64,000 bases of DNA, taken from positions 60,000 to 123,999 of the forward strand of contig NZ_BDCD01000031.1 of NCBI RefSeq assembly GCF_001613325.1. The letters run 5' to 3'. The stretch is from Nocardia yamanashiensis NBRC 100130. Lineage in GTDB: Bacteria; Actinomycetota; Actinomycetes; Mycobacteriales; Mycobacteriaceae. Below, piece after piece: positions 43,962 through 52,115 of this stretch (position 1 is its first letter; each line of letters starts with the position of its first letter). The notes under the pieces were generated by a model. The model made no database searches. It was not told the origin of the DNA and worked only from the letters and a program-made list of their open reading frames with translations. A program made the position numbers and the translations under genes.

Positions 43962-44993
43962 ATGACACTGCAAACGTTCTGGTTCCTGCTCATCGCCGTC
44001 CTGTTCATCGGCTATTTCGTGCTGGAGGGCTTCGACTTCGGCGTCGGCATGCTGATGGGCATCATCGGGCGCAAGTCCGAGGTGAAGCGGCGCGTCGTGC
44101 TCAACACCATCGGACCGGTGTGGGACGGCAACGAGGTGTGGCTGCTCACCGGCGGCGGCGCCATGTTCGCGGCGTTCCCGGAGTGGTACGCCAGCCTGTT
44201 CTCCGGGTTCTATCTGGCGCTGTTGCTGATCCTGGTGGCCTTGATCGTGCGAGCGTGCGCCATCGAATGGCGCGGGAAGATCAATGACGATCGCTGGCGG
44301 CTCGGCTGCGATATCGCCATCGGCATCGGATCCTGGGTGCCCGCGCTGGCCTGGGGCCTCGCCTTCGCGAACATCGTGCACGGCGTCAAGCTCAACGAGC
44401 GCAAGCAGGTCGAGGGCAACCTGTTCGATCTGCTCAACCCGTACGCGCTGCTCGGCGGGCTCACCACGCTGCTGCTGTTCCTGCTGCACGGTGCGGTGTT
44501 CGTGGCGCTCAAGACCGGCAACGAGGTCCGCGACGACGCGCAGGCGATCATCCGGAAGATCTTCGTGCCGACCGCGGTCGTGGTGGCGGTCTTCGGCATC
44601 TGGACCCAGCTGGCCTACGGCAAGGGCTGGACCTGGATTCCGTTGATCCTGGCGGTGATCGGGCTCGTGGTGGCCGGATTCGCGGCCACGCAAGGACGGG
44701 ACGGCTGGGCCTTCACGGGTACCGCCGTCACCATCGCCTCGGCCACGGCACTGCTGTTCGGGTGCCTCTACCCGAACGTGCTGCCCTCGACCATCGACGA
44801 CGCGTTCAGCCTGACCGTGGACAACGCGTCCTCCACGCACTACACCCTGGTGGTGATGAGCTGGGTGGCGGTGGCCATGGTTCCGGTGGTGCTGGTCTAC
44901 CAGGCCTGGACCTACTGGGTGTTCCGCAAGCGGCTCACCATGGAGCAGATCCCGCCGTCCATCGGGCTGCCGCTGGAAACCGCGAAGAACTGA
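43962..44993 (+). CDS. cydB: Cytochrome bd oxidase subunit II
   Basis: The 343-aa partner of CydA. LEGFDFGVGMLMGIIGR, NTIGPVWDGNEVWLLTGGGAMFAAFP and YPNVLPSTI are CydB signatures. It has eight to nine membrane helices. AGGAGA precedes the ATG 9 nt after cydA. A hairpin follows the stop, which could lower expression of cydD and cydC relative to cydAB. Confidence 0.97.
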   Translation: MTLQTFWFLLIAVLFIGYFVLEGFDFGVGMLMGIIGRKSEVKRRVVLNTIGPVWDGNEVWLLTGGGAMFAAFPEWYASLFSGFYLALLLILVALIVRACAIEWRGKINDDRWRLGCDIAIGIGSWVPALAWGLAFANIVHGVKLNERKQVEGNLFDLLNPYALLGGLTTLLLFLLHGAVFVALKTGNEVRDDAQAIIRKIFVPTAVVVAVFGIWTQLAYGKGWTWIPLILAVIGLVVAGFAATQGRDGWAFTGTAVTIASATALLFGCLYPNVLPSTIDDAFSLTVDNASSTHYTLVVMSWVAVAMVPVVLVYQAWTYWVFRKRLTMEQIPPSIGLPLETAKN

Positions 44994-45004
44994 ACTGGTT
45001 TACG

Positions 45005-45036
45005 CGCGACCCCCGGCGGATTCGCCGGGGGTCGCG
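45005..45036 (+). terminator. Intercistronic hairpin between cydB and cydD
   Basis: A perfect 14-bp stem CGCGACCCCCGGCG/CGCCGGGGGTCGCG with a GATT loop ends 19 bp before the cydD ATG. There is no U-tract; it may attenuate or stabilise the cydAB message rather than stop all transcription. Confidence 0.65.
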
Positions 45037-45055
45037 TGCCTGAGGGAGGTCGAAC

Positions 45056-46969
45056 ATGGGACGGCCGATCGATCCGCGGCTGTGGCGGTACGCGCATTCG
45101 GCATGGCGGTATCTCGGACTCAGCGTGGCGCTGTCGCTGGTGACCACGGTGTGCATCGTGGTGGCGGCGCTGGCGCTGGCGAGCGTGCTGGCGGGGGTGA
45201 TCACCGATCCGTCGCGCCGTGACATCGGCTCCTGGACAACCGAACTCGCAGTGCTGGCGGCCGCCGTCCTGGTCCGGGTCGTCGCCACCTGGTGGCAGTC
45301 CCGCCTCGCCCACCGCGCGGGCGCGCAGGTCGTCACCGAACTGGAGACGGCCGTGGTGGCCGCGGGCGCGCAACTCCCCCCGCGCGAATTGGAGCGCCGC
45401 CGAACGGAATTAGCGGTGGTCGCCGGAACCGGCCTGAACGGCCTGCGCGGCTATCTGACCGGATACCTTCCCGCCCTGCTGCTTTCGGTCCTGGTGCCGC
45501 CGATCGTGCTCGTCGTCATCGCCCTGCACGACTGGATCTCCGGCGCGATCATCCTCGTCACCCTCCCGCTCATCCCCATCTTCATGATCCTCATCGGCCT
45601 GCTCACCCAAGGTCGCGCCAAGGACACCCTGACCGCCACCACCCGCCTGTCCGACCAGCTTCTCGATCTCTTCACCGGCATGCCGACCCTGCGCGCTCTC
45701 GGCCGTGAAACCGGACGCGCGAAAGCCGCCGCCCCCGAGGCCGATTCGACCGCGCCCGCCGGCATGGCAGGCCGAGTCCGAGCCCTCGGCGACGACCTGC
45801 ACCGCCGCACCATGTCCGCCCTGCGCATGGCCTTCCTGTCCTCGATGGTCCTGGAAATGCTCGCCACCCTCTGCGTCGCCCTGGTCGCCGTCTCCATCGG
45901 CATGCGCCTGGTCTTCGGCAATATGGGCCTCTACGCCGGCCTGCTCGCCCTCATCCTGGCCCCCGAGGTCTACCTCCCGCTCCGCGCCGTCGGCGAACGC
46001 TTCCATGCCGCCCAGGACGGAATGGCCGCCGCCGAAAAGGCTTTCGCGGTCTTGGACCCGGCGCACGCCGACCGCTCGGCTACCGATGATCCCGCCCTGA
46101 ATGCGGGGGCAGGAGCACGCGACGCAGCGACGGCCAGCCGCGCCCCGGCGGTCGCCACCACCGGGGCCGGTGAGTTCTCCACAGCGCCGGCCGTCCTCGC
46201 CGCAGGCGCCGCCGTGCGGATCGGTCGTGGCCGAGCCCTGCGGAATTTCGACGGCCGCATCGAGCTTCGAGGTCTGACGGTCGCCACTCGGGACGGTGCG
46301 GCTCCATCGAATCTGTCCGCGATGCTGCGCCCCGCTGCGGTGACCGTGCTCACCGGCCCGAACGGCTGCGGCAAATCCACTGCCCTGCAAGCCATCCTGG
46401 GCCTGCTGACCCCCGACAGCGGCGCGGTCACCGTCGACGGCATCCCGGTCACCGCGCTGGACCTCGACGACTGGTGGTCCCACGTAGCCTGGCTCCCGCA
46501 ACGCCCCGTCCTGGTTCCCGGCACGCTGCGCGCCAACCTCGAACTCCTCGGCGCTCCCGCCGGTCCCGCCGAAGTCGACGCCGCCTGCATCGCAACGGGA
46601 TTCGACGAGGTGCTCACCGAACTCCCCGACGGCTGGAACACCACCGTCGGTGCTGGCGGCACCGGCCTGTCCCTCGGCCAACGCCAACGCCTGGCCCTCA
46701 CCCGCACCCTCGCGGCACCCCGCCGGATCCTCCTGCTCGACGAACCCACCGCCCACCTCGACGATGCCTGCGAGGCAACGGTCCTCGCCGCCTTGGTCGC
46801 CCGCGCCCGGGCCGGGGCCACCGTCGTCCTGGTCGGCCACCGCCCCTCGGTGCTGGCTGTCGCCGACCACATTGTCGAAGTCCATGCCGCCACCGCAGCC
46901 GAACCCGAGGACGAACTCGACCCGGTGATCACGCTCGAATTGGCGACGACCCGGACAGGTGCACCATGA
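45056..46969 (+). CDS. cydD: Thiol reductant ABC exporter subunit CydD
   Basis: Half of the CydDC exporter of cysteine/glutathione-type thiols, needed for cytochrome bd assembly. The 637-aa protein has an N-terminal six-helix ABC domain (about residues 15-320) and a C-terminal ATPase with GPNGCGKS, signature LSLGQRQR and LLLDEPTAHLD. Between them (about residues 340-400) is an Ala/Pro/Thr-rich linker (DPALNAGAGARDAATASRAPAVATTG) that is longer than in typical CydD and probably disordered. Its partner cydC starts 295 bp downstream. Confidence 0.93.
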   Translation: MGRPIDPRLWRYAHSAWRYLGLSVALSLVTTVCIVVAALALASVLAGVITDPSRRDIGSWTTELAVLAAAVLVRVVATWWQSRLAHRAGAQVVTELETAVVAAGAQLPPRELERRRTELAVVAGTGLNGLRGYLTGYLPALLLSVLVPPIVLVVIALHDWISGAIILVTLPLIPIFMILIGLLTQGRAKDTLTATTRLSDQLLDLFTGMPTLRALGRETGRAKAAAPEADSTAPAGMAGRVRALGDDLHRRTMSALRMAFLSSMVLEMLATLCVALVAVSIGMRLVFGNMGLYAGLLALILAPEVYLPLRAVGERFHAAQDGMAAAEKAFAVLDPAHADRSATDDPALNAGAGARDAATASRAPAVATTGAGEFSTAPAVLAAGAAVRIGRGRALRNFDGRIELRGLTVATRDGAAPSNLSAMLRPAAVTVLTGPNGCGKSTALQAILGLLTPDSGAVTVDGIPVTALDLDDWWSHVAWLPQRPVLVPGTLRANLELLGAPAGPAEVDAACIATGFDEVLTELPDGWNTTVGAGGTGLSLGQRQRLALTRTLAAPRRILLLDEPTAHLDDACEATVLAALVARARAGATVVLVGHRPSVLAVADHIVEVHAATAAEPEDELDPVITLELATTRTGAP

Positions 46970-47264
46970 TCGCCGAACCGCACGGCGCCATTGGCTGCAG
47001 GCGGGAACGCGATCCGGTGCATACGGGCGAGAAGCCGAGGCCCGGCGAGATGAGCCGGGACGGACGACTTCGGTTTCGGACTCAGCCCGGGTGTGACGGC
47101 GGGACACCACTTCGCTCGGCCTGCAACTGGCGTGCCGGACTGCGGATTCGGTGCCGGTTCGGCTCGGATTGCCGTCGCGGGCAAGTCGGCAGCTGGTGCC
47201 TGGGGCAGAGTTACGTGGCCTGGTTCGGGTGTGCAGGCGGAGTACGACGCGACGGAGGTGCGCG
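46970..47264. other. Gap between cydD and cydC
   Basis: This 295-bp stretch has no supported gene. Several frames are open, but none has a ribosome-binding site with homologous-looking protein. cydD and cydC are usually adjacent or fused, so the spacing is unusual. GACGGAGGTG at its right end is the cydC ribosome-binding site. Confidence 0.6.
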
Positions 47265-48902
47265 ATGAGGGGCTGGTTGGCGGATTTCGGGCGGATTCGG
47301 CTGCTGCTGGAGTTGTCCCGGGCGCGGATGGCCATCTCGATCGGGTGGGGGGTGCTGGCGCTCGGGAGTGGGCTGGGGCTGGCGGCGCTGGCGGCGTGGT
47401 TGATCGCGCGGGCGTGGCAGATGCCGCCGGTGCTGGATCTGACCATCGCGGTGGTGACGGTTCGGGCGCTGGGGATTTCGCGGGGGTTGTGCCGGTATCT
47501 GGAGCGGCTGGCCACGCATGATGTGGCTCTGCGTGCGATGAACACCGCACGGACGACCACCTACCGCACGCTGGCCGGGGCCGATATCTGGCGGCCGCGC
47601 CGGACCGGTGTGGAGGACGCGGCCACACGGGGCAATACGAGCGAACTGCGGCGCGGGGAGCTGCTGGGCAGGGTCATGGCGGATATCGACGATCTCGGGG
47701 CGGTGGTGGTGCGGGCGTTCGTGCCGATCGCGGTCGCGATCGTGCTGGCGGTGTTCGCGATCGGACTGCTCGTGCCCGTCTCGATTCCGGCGGCGCTGAT
47801 TCTCGCGGCGGCGCTGGGCGTGGCCGGGATTGCCGCGCCGTGGCTTTCGGCGCGCGCGGCCCGGGAAGCCGAGGAGGCGGTGCGGACGGACCGGACCGAG
47901 TTCCAGGCGGGCGCGCTCACCGTGCTCGACCACGCGCCCGAGTTGCGGGTGGCGGGGCGATTGAATGCCGCGCTGGCCGAGGCGAATTCGGCGGGGCGGC
48001 GGGCGGTGTCGGCGGAGGATCAGGCGGCATCGCGGAGTGCTTGGGCGGCGGCCGCCACGCCGTTGTCGATCGGGGTGAGCGTGCTGGGCGCGCTGCTCAT
48101 CGGAATCGTGTTGTACGGCAGCGGGCCCGGGGTGCCGACGGCCGGGTTCCAGACCATCGCGCCGGGTGGGATCACGCCCATGGCGCTCACGGTCCTGGTG
48201 CTGGTGCCGTTGTCGGCGTTCGAGGCGGTGGCGGTGCTGCCCGCCGCCGCGCAGGCGCTGACCAACGGCCGGGCCGCGCTGCGGCGGCTGGAACGACTCG
48301 AACGGGCCGAATCCGAGCCGGTGACAAGGGAATTCCCCGGGCTGCCGGACGGACGGCGGATCGCGGTGGTCGGTCCCAGCGGCGCGGGCAAGACCACCTT
48401 GCTCATGGCCTGGGCGGGGCTGTTCGACACCCCGCGCCCCGGCGTCACCTTCTTCGCCGAGGACGCGCACCTGTTCGGCACCACCGTGCTGGAGAATCTG
48501 CGGGTGGCACGCGGCGATATCACCGCCGCCGAAGCCGAGAACGCGCTGCGTATGGTCGGCGCGGGGGAGTGGCTGGATGCGCTGCCGAATGGCGTGGACA
48601 CCGACCTGGTCGGCGGCGCCGCCGCGGTATCGGGCGGCCAGCGCCGCCGCATCCTGCTGGCCCGCGCGCTGCTGGCCCCGGCCCGGGTGCTGTTGCTGGA
48701 CGAGCCGACCGAGCACCTCGAAGCCGAAGCCGGCGCGGACCTGCTGCGGCGGCTGCTGGACGACACCAGCGGCCTGGTGGAACGCGATCGGACGGTAGTG
48801 GTGGTCACCCATCAACTGCCTGCGGATCACCGCGCGGACACCGTGGTGCGCGTGGCCGGAAACGGTGACATCTCGATCGACCGCCTTATTCCCGCAAACT
48901 AG
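47265..48902 (+). CDS. cydC: Thiol reductant ABC exporter subunit CydC
   Basis: The second half of the CydDC exporter: 545 aa with an N-terminal transmembrane domain (RARMAISIGWGVLALGSGLGLAALAAWLIARAW as first helices; RLATHDVALRAM in the coupling region) and an ATPase with GPSGAGKTT, VSGGQRRR and LLLDEPTEHLEAE. ATG 47265 was chosen for the upstream GGAGGTG; the frame stays open to 47151. Confidence 0.92.
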   Translation: MRGWLADFGRIRLLLELSRARMAISIGWGVLALGSGLGLAALAAWLIARAWQMPPVLDLTIAVVTVRALGISRGLCRYLERLATHDVALRAMNTARTTTYRTLAGADIWRPRRTGVEDAATRGNTSELRRGELLGRVMADIDDLGAVVVRAFVPIAVAIVLAVFAIGLLVPVSIPAALILAAALGVAGIAAPWLSARAAREAEEAVRTDRTEFQAGALTVLDHAPELRVAGRLNAALAEANSAGRRAVSAEDQAASRSAWAAAATPLSIGVSVLGALLIGIVLYGSGPGVPTAGFQTIAPGGITPMALTVLVLVPLSAFEAVAVLPAAAQALTNGRAALRRLERLERAESEPVTREFPGLPDGRRIAVVGPSGAGKTTLLMAWAGLFDTPRPGVTFFAEDAHLFGTTVLENLRVARGDITAAEAENALRMVGAGEWLDALPNGVDTDLVGGAAAVSGGQRRRILLARALLAPARVLLLDEPTEHLEAEAGADLLRRLLDDTSGLVERDRTVVVVTHQLPADHRADTVVRVAGNGDISIDRLIPAN

Positions 48903-48999
48903 CTCTGAGCTGGGATTTCGCGATCCGAGAAAATACGTTGCCGCCGCTGTCCGCTTTGACTACTTTCATCAGTACACAAGAGAGGAGGTGGTCAAAGAA

Positions 49000-49038
49000 A
49001 TGGTTATTTCTAGGACGCGTGAGGTGGCTGTCCGCTAG
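49000..49038 (+). CDS. Micro-ORF, 12-aa leader-like peptide
   Basis: ATG 49000 to TAG 49038 encodes MVISRTREVAVR. An exceptionally strong ribosome-binding site (AGAGGAGGTGG, 48981-48991) precedes it; an in-frame GTG at 48988 could add VVKE. It follows cydC by about 100 bp, with a TTGACT at 48956 that may belong to a promoter. No recognised gene lies downstream on this strand before the minus-strand nitrobindin gene, so if translated it is a free peptide or part of a regulatory RNA. I do not recognise it. Confidence 0.4.
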   Translation: MVISRTREVAVR

Positions 49039-49117
49039 GTGCCCACCGCTGCACTGGGTTTTCTCTTAGAGCGACCCGTTCGCGCGAACGCCTCGCGAAT
49101 CCCAGGCAGTCACCCGG

Positions 49118-49183
49118 CCCCCGAGTCTCCGGTCTTGTCCGACCGGAATCGCGTGAGTTGCATCCGCGATAACGACTCGGGGG
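49118..49183. ncRNA. Predicted three-way-junction RNA fold
   Basis: The closing stem CCCCCGAGTC (49118-49127) / GACTCGGGGG (49174-49183) is 10 perfect bp. Inside it sit two hairpins: CCGGTC-TTGTCC-GACCGG (49129-49146) and ATCGCG-N11-CGCGAT (49148-49170). All three helices are perfect and nearly abut, leaving almost no unpaired junction bases. The DNA is symmetric, so the RNA could come from either strand; the plus strand would place it after the micro-ORF. No known riboswitch family is recognised. Confidence 0.45.
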
Positions 49184-49208
49184 TCGTTCCCGTTTCCGGG
49201 CATAAAAA

Positions 49209-49237
49209 TCGGCCGCACCGGGAACCGGTGCGGCCGA
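49209..49237 (-). terminator. Intrinsic terminator of the nitrobindin gene
   Basis: A 13-bp perfect stem TCGGCCGCACCGG with a GAA loop is followed on the minus strand by ATTTTTATG, a genuine U-tract and rare in this window. It lies 14 bp past the nitrobindin stop. Confidence 0.88.
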
Positions 49238-49250
49238 ATCTCGAAGTATC

Positions 49251-49958
49251 TCAGCCGATGTAGCGCTGCAGGCGAGCCGACAGCCGGGGTTCCAGAGCTC
49301 CGTCGGCGGCGATGCGCTCCTCGACATAGCCCAGGTCGCCGCCCTCGACGATGCCGTAGAGCCGCTTGGCGCCGCCGACCACCACGCCGGACTGGCTGCG
49401 GATGACGACGTCGGTGGCGAGCTCCCAGGACGACTGGGTCAGGGCCTGGCCGTAGAAGAGCTCCACGATGCCGGAGGAATGCGTGAGCAGTAGCTCGAGC
49501 ACCTCGTCGTCACCATCGATGCCGACCCGCCAGAAACCGCTCTCGCGCAGATCGGGGCCGGCGTACGCGCCCTCGGAATCGAGCTTCCAGGAACGCGATT
49601 CCCACGCCAGATAGTCGCCGCCGTCGTGCGAGACGATGATCTGCTGGCCGAAGCGGTAATCGCCGCTCTCGGGCTCGTTGCCTTCGCCCTCGCCGCGCCA
49701 GACGCCCACCAGGGGCAGCAGCGCGAGCATGGAGGAGCTCAGGTCGGGGCCGAGCCGGAGGTTGGCGGTGTCCTCGGGCAGCGGTAGATCGGGGAGCGAG
49801 GGAATGTTCAGCACCCCGGTGGACTTGGCGCGCTCGACCGCGTCGGCGACCGCCTTGTCACCGCTCAGGCGTGCGCCGTCCGCACGGTTACCGGCCGTCT
49901 CGGTGGACGTGCCGTTGGCCGTTGTGTTGTCGACGTTCTCGCTCGCCGACTCGCTCAC
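49251..49958 (-). CDS. Nitrobindin-like heme/FABP-fold protein (peroxynitrite isomerase family)
   Basis: A 235-aa orthologue of Rv0813c. An N-terminal disordered, charged extension of about 75 residues precedes a 10-strand beta-barrel with the motif GVWRGEGEG and a late SARLQRYIG; family members bind ferric heme and convert peroxynitrite to nitrate. I chose GTG 49958 because it overlaps the stop of a 31-residue upstream membrane peptide (GTGA), implying coupled translation. Confidence 0.88.
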   Translation of the reverse strand: MSESASENVDNTTANGTSTETAGNRADGARLSGDKAVADAVERAKSTGVLNIPSLPDLPLPEDTANLRLGPDLSSSMLALLPLVGVWRGEGEGNEPESGDYRFGQQIIVSHDGGDYLAWESRSWKLDSEGAYAGPDLRESGFWRVGIDGDDEVLELLLTHSSGIVELFYGQALTQSSWELATDVVIRSQSGVVVGGAKRLYGIVEGGDLGYVEERIAADGALEPRLSARLQRYIG

Positions 49959-50050
49959 GACTCGGTGAACAGCCGGTAGAGGACGTACAGACCGAACCAC
50001 GCGATCAGTACGGAAACGAGAACCAGCAAGACCTCGAAGAATTGCACCAC
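49955..50050 (-). CDS. 31-residue single-helix membrane peptide coupled to nitrobindin
   Basis: GTG 50050 to TGA 49955 encodes a short head (VVQFFE), one hydrophobic helix (VLLVLVSVLIAWFGLYVLY) and a tail RLFTES. Its stop overlaps the nitrobindin GTG by 4 nt. No ribosome-binding site is visible before it, so a leaderless message is possible (GATCC directly before GTG-GTG). Too short for ordinary gene calls; helix plus coupling make it credible. Confidence 0.55.
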   Translation of the reverse strand: MVQFFEVLLVLVSVLIAWFGLYVLYRLFTES

Positions 50051-50083
50051 GGATCGGAGTCTAGTCACCCGTGCCCGGTGACA

Positions 50084-50123
50084 CGAAAACGACCCCGGGA
50101 AAATGAATCCCGGGGCCGTTTCG
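50084..50123 (-). terminator. Hairpin terminator of the sulfurtransferase operon
   Basis: CGAAAACGACCCCGGGA and TCCCGGGGCCGTTTCG pair over about 15 positions (one mismatch and one bulge) around AAATGAA, 37 bp past the DUF1416 stop. Confidence 0.75.
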
Positions 50124-50159
50124 AGTGTTTCGCGCCAATTGCGCGAGCCGCACCGTGTC

Positions 50160-50465
50160 TTACTTGGCGACGGTGACATCCACATTGTGGATGCCGGCGC
50201 CTTCCGGCTTGGCCTCGGCGGAACCGTTGCCGGACGCCGACAGCGCGCGGATGGTCCAGGCGCCGGGGGCGGCGAAGAAGCGGAAGTCACCGGTGCCGGA
50301 GGCCACGACCTCGGCGGTGAAGTCGCCGTTGCCGTCGAGCAGGCGCACGAACGCGCCGCCCACGGGCTGGCCGTCAGTGCTCAGGACGCGGCCGGTGATG
50401 ACCGTTTCCTTCTCGACGTCGACATTGGCGGGCAGGGCCTGGCCCTGGGTAGGTGCTGCGCACAT
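50160..50465 (-). CDS. sseC: DUF1416 family protein (SseC orthologue)
   Basis: A 101-aa Ig-like/carboxypeptidase-regulatory-fold protein (MCAAPTQGQALPANVDVEK then TVITGRVLSTDGQPVGGAFVRLLD and SGTGDFRFFAAPGAWTIRAL). In mycobacteria it always follows the thiosulfate sulfurtransferase and is thought to assist it; the biochemical role is unproven. Its ATG lies 4 bp after the sulfurtransferase stop, so it is in the same operon. Confidence 0.9.
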   Translation of the reverse strand: MCAAPTQGQALPANVDVEKETVITGRVLSTDGQPVGGAFVRLLDGNGDFTAEVVASGTGDFRFFAAPGAWTIRALSASGNGSAEAKPEGAGIHNVDVTVAK

Positions 50466-50469
50466 GTGA

Positions 50470-51303
50470 TTAGGCTCCCAACTCGATCGGTGCACCGACG
50501 AGGGAGCCGTACTCGGTCCAGCTCCCGTCGTAGTTCTTGACGTTCTTGTGGCCGAGCAGCTCCTGCAGCACGAACCAGGTGTGCGAGGAACGCTCGCCGA
50601 TACGGCAGTAGGCGATGGTCTCCTTCTCGCCGTCCAGCCCGGCCTCCTTGTAGAGCTCGGCCAGCTCGGCGTCGCTCTTGAAGGTGCCGTCCTCGTTCGC
50701 GGCCTTGGACCACGGCACGTTGATGGCGGTCGGGATGTGGCCCGGACGCTGCGACTGCTCCTGCGGCAGGTGGGCCGGGGCCAGGATCTTGCCGGAGAAC
50801 TCGTCGGGCGAGCGCACGTCGACCAGGTTCTTGGTGCCGATGGCGTTGATGGCCTCGTCACGGAAGGCGCGGATGGACAGATCCTGCTCCGAAGCCTTGT
50901 AGGAGGTGGCCGGGCGCACCTTGACGTCCTTGACCAGCGGGCGGCCGTCCAGCTCCCACTTCTTGCGGCCACCGTCGAGCAGCTTCACGTCCTGGTGGCC
51001 GTAGAGCTTGAAGTACCAGTACGCGTAGGCCGCGAACCAGTTGTTGTTGCCGCCGTACAGCACCACGGTGTCATCGTTGCCGATGCCGCGGGCCGACAGC
51101 AGATCCGAGAACTGCTCCCGGTTCACGAAGTCGCGACGGACCTGGTCCTGCAGGTCCTTCTTCCAGTCGAGACGCACGGCGCCCTCGATGTGCCCCAGAT
51201 CGTAGGCGCTGGTGTCCTCGTCGACCTCGACGAGCACGACGCCCGGGGTGTTCAGGTTCTCTTCGACCCAGTCAGCGGAGACCAGGGCATCGGAGCGAGC
51301 CAT
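50470..51303 (-). CDS. cysA2: Thiosulfate sulfurtransferase (two-domain rhodanese, CysA2/SseA type)
   Basis: A 277-aa protein with an inactive N-terminal rhodanese domain and a catalytic C-terminal one. The active loop is AYCRIGERSSHTW, with the persulfide Cys in CRIGERS. GHIEGAVRLDW, LYGGNNNWFAAYAYW and VDVRSPDEFSGKI are family blocks. It transfers sulfane sulfur from thiosulfate to an acceptor. It lies between DUF4395 (54 bp upstream) and DUF1416 in a block controlled by a Cys-rich leader. Confidence 0.92.
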   Translation of the reverse strand: MARSDALVSADWVEENLNTPGVVLVEVDEDTSAYDLGHIEGAVRLDWKKDLQDQVRRDFVNREQFSDLLSARGIGNDDTVVLYGGNNNWFAAYAYWYFKLYGHQDVKLLDGGRKKWELDGRPLVKDVKVRPATSYKASEQDLSIRAFRDEAINAIGTKNLVDVRSPDEFSGKILAPAHLPQEQSQRPGHIPTAINVPWSKAANEDGTFKSDAELAELYKEAGLDGEKETIAYCRIGERSSHTWFVLQELLGHKNVKNYDGSWTEYGSLVGAPIELGA

Positions 51304-51357
51304 GTTGTTCCTTTCAGTGTTTTGCCGGAAGCAGGTTGGTTGAGAGGCGGAAAAGGG

Positions 51358-51855
51358 TCAGTTGGTCGCGGCGGCGCCGGACCGCAGGCGCGCGACGAGG
51401 GGATAGATCTTGCAGCCCAGGCAGATTCCGAAGGCGGCGTTCAGGAAGGCCGCGAACAGCGCGAATCCGGTGAAGATCGCGCCCGCCACGGTGGCCCCGG
51501 CCGCGAAGCCGAGCACGCCGAGCACGGCGAAGATCAGGCCGACCAGCTGCGCGAACCGCAGCGGCGCAACGGGTTCCAGCTCGGGGGCGGGACCGATGCG
51601 GGGCGCGACGAGCTTCGCGTAGACCGTGCCGTAGGGGCTGCGGCGGGGACCGTTCAACGCGCCCAGCCCGAAAACCACGGCCTGGACGGCCAGCAGCACG
51701 GTGGCGGCGGGAACGGAGAAGACGGAGACGATCAGCACGAGCGCCAGCACGGCGGTGGTGATCCAGGCGGCGAAGCGGGGGCCGCGGACATCGACCTGGC
51801 CGGAAGGGATTCGGCCCGTTGACGTTTCTAACTCTGGGCTGTTCTGGTTCGACAT
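51358..51855 (-). CDS. DUF4395 integral membrane protein
   Basis: A 165-aa protein with four helices: an N-terminal pair (RFAAWITTAVLALVLIVSVFSVPAATVLLAVQAVVFGLGAL) and a C-terminal pair ending in AFGICLGCKIYPL. The CLGC pair in the last helix is characteristic of DUF4395 and suggests thiol or sulfide chemistry or transport, fitting its position ahead of the sulfurtransferase. CTCC and GGAG can pair over its ribosome-binding region (51863-51876). Confidence 0.87.
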   Translation of the reverse strand: MSNQNSPELETSTGRIPSGQVDVRGPRFAAWITTAVLALVLIVSVFSVPAATVLLAVQAVVFGLGALNGPRRSPYGTVYAKLVAPRIGPAPELEPVAPLRFAQLVGLIFAVLGVLGFAAGATVAGAIFTGFALFAAFLNAAFGICLGCKIYPLVARLRSGAAATN

Positions 51856-51972
51856 GAGAGTGCTCCTGCGCTGGAGGTGTATTGGCCAAATTCGCCGGAG
51901 GATCTACGCGCGATCACTCGTACGGCGGGGTCAAACCCGGTCGGCGACAGAAGAATTCGAAAGGCCGACCGG

Positions 51973-52038
51973 CTAGCGGCACAGGCAGCAACAACCACCG
52001 AGGCGGCACAGGTCTACTGTGCGGCGTCGGGTGAGCAT
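51973..52038 (-). CDS. Cys-rich leader peptide (cysteine-responsive attenuator)
   Basis: ATG 52038 to TAG 51973 encodes 21 residues: MLTRRRTVDLCRLGG then CCCLCR. Five of 21 residues are Cys, three in a row near the end. It lies 117 nt before DUF4395-cysA2-sseC. Mycobacteria carry equivalent Cys-rich leader ORFs in front of this operon; ribosome stalling at Cys codons when cysteine is scarce opens the downstream ribosome-binding site. Position, composition and spacing match that system. Too short for routine annotation. Confidence 0.85.
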   Translation of the reverse strand: MLTRRRTVDLCRLGGCCCLCR

Positions 52039-52115
52039 CAGCTCGCGGTTGGATTGCACGTTGGGAAGTTTACCCAATTTTCGGGGGAAATTGGACCCGG
52101 GGTCCGTAATGCTGG

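Noticed and set aside
42444..44840. 798-codon open frame antisense to cydA-cydB
   Set aside because: Same cause: antisense shadow of two well-supported genes, with no family signature.
46474..47268. 264-codon frame across the end of cydD and the cydD-cydC gap
   Set aside because: The first two thirds are a shifted frame of cydD, and the rest has no ribosome-binding site or recognisable domain.
51860..51880. CTCC/GGAG pairing as a proven anti-ribosome-binding-site helix of the Cys attenuator
   Set aside because: Only four base pairs; plausible as part of a larger fold but not enough to annotate as a separate element.
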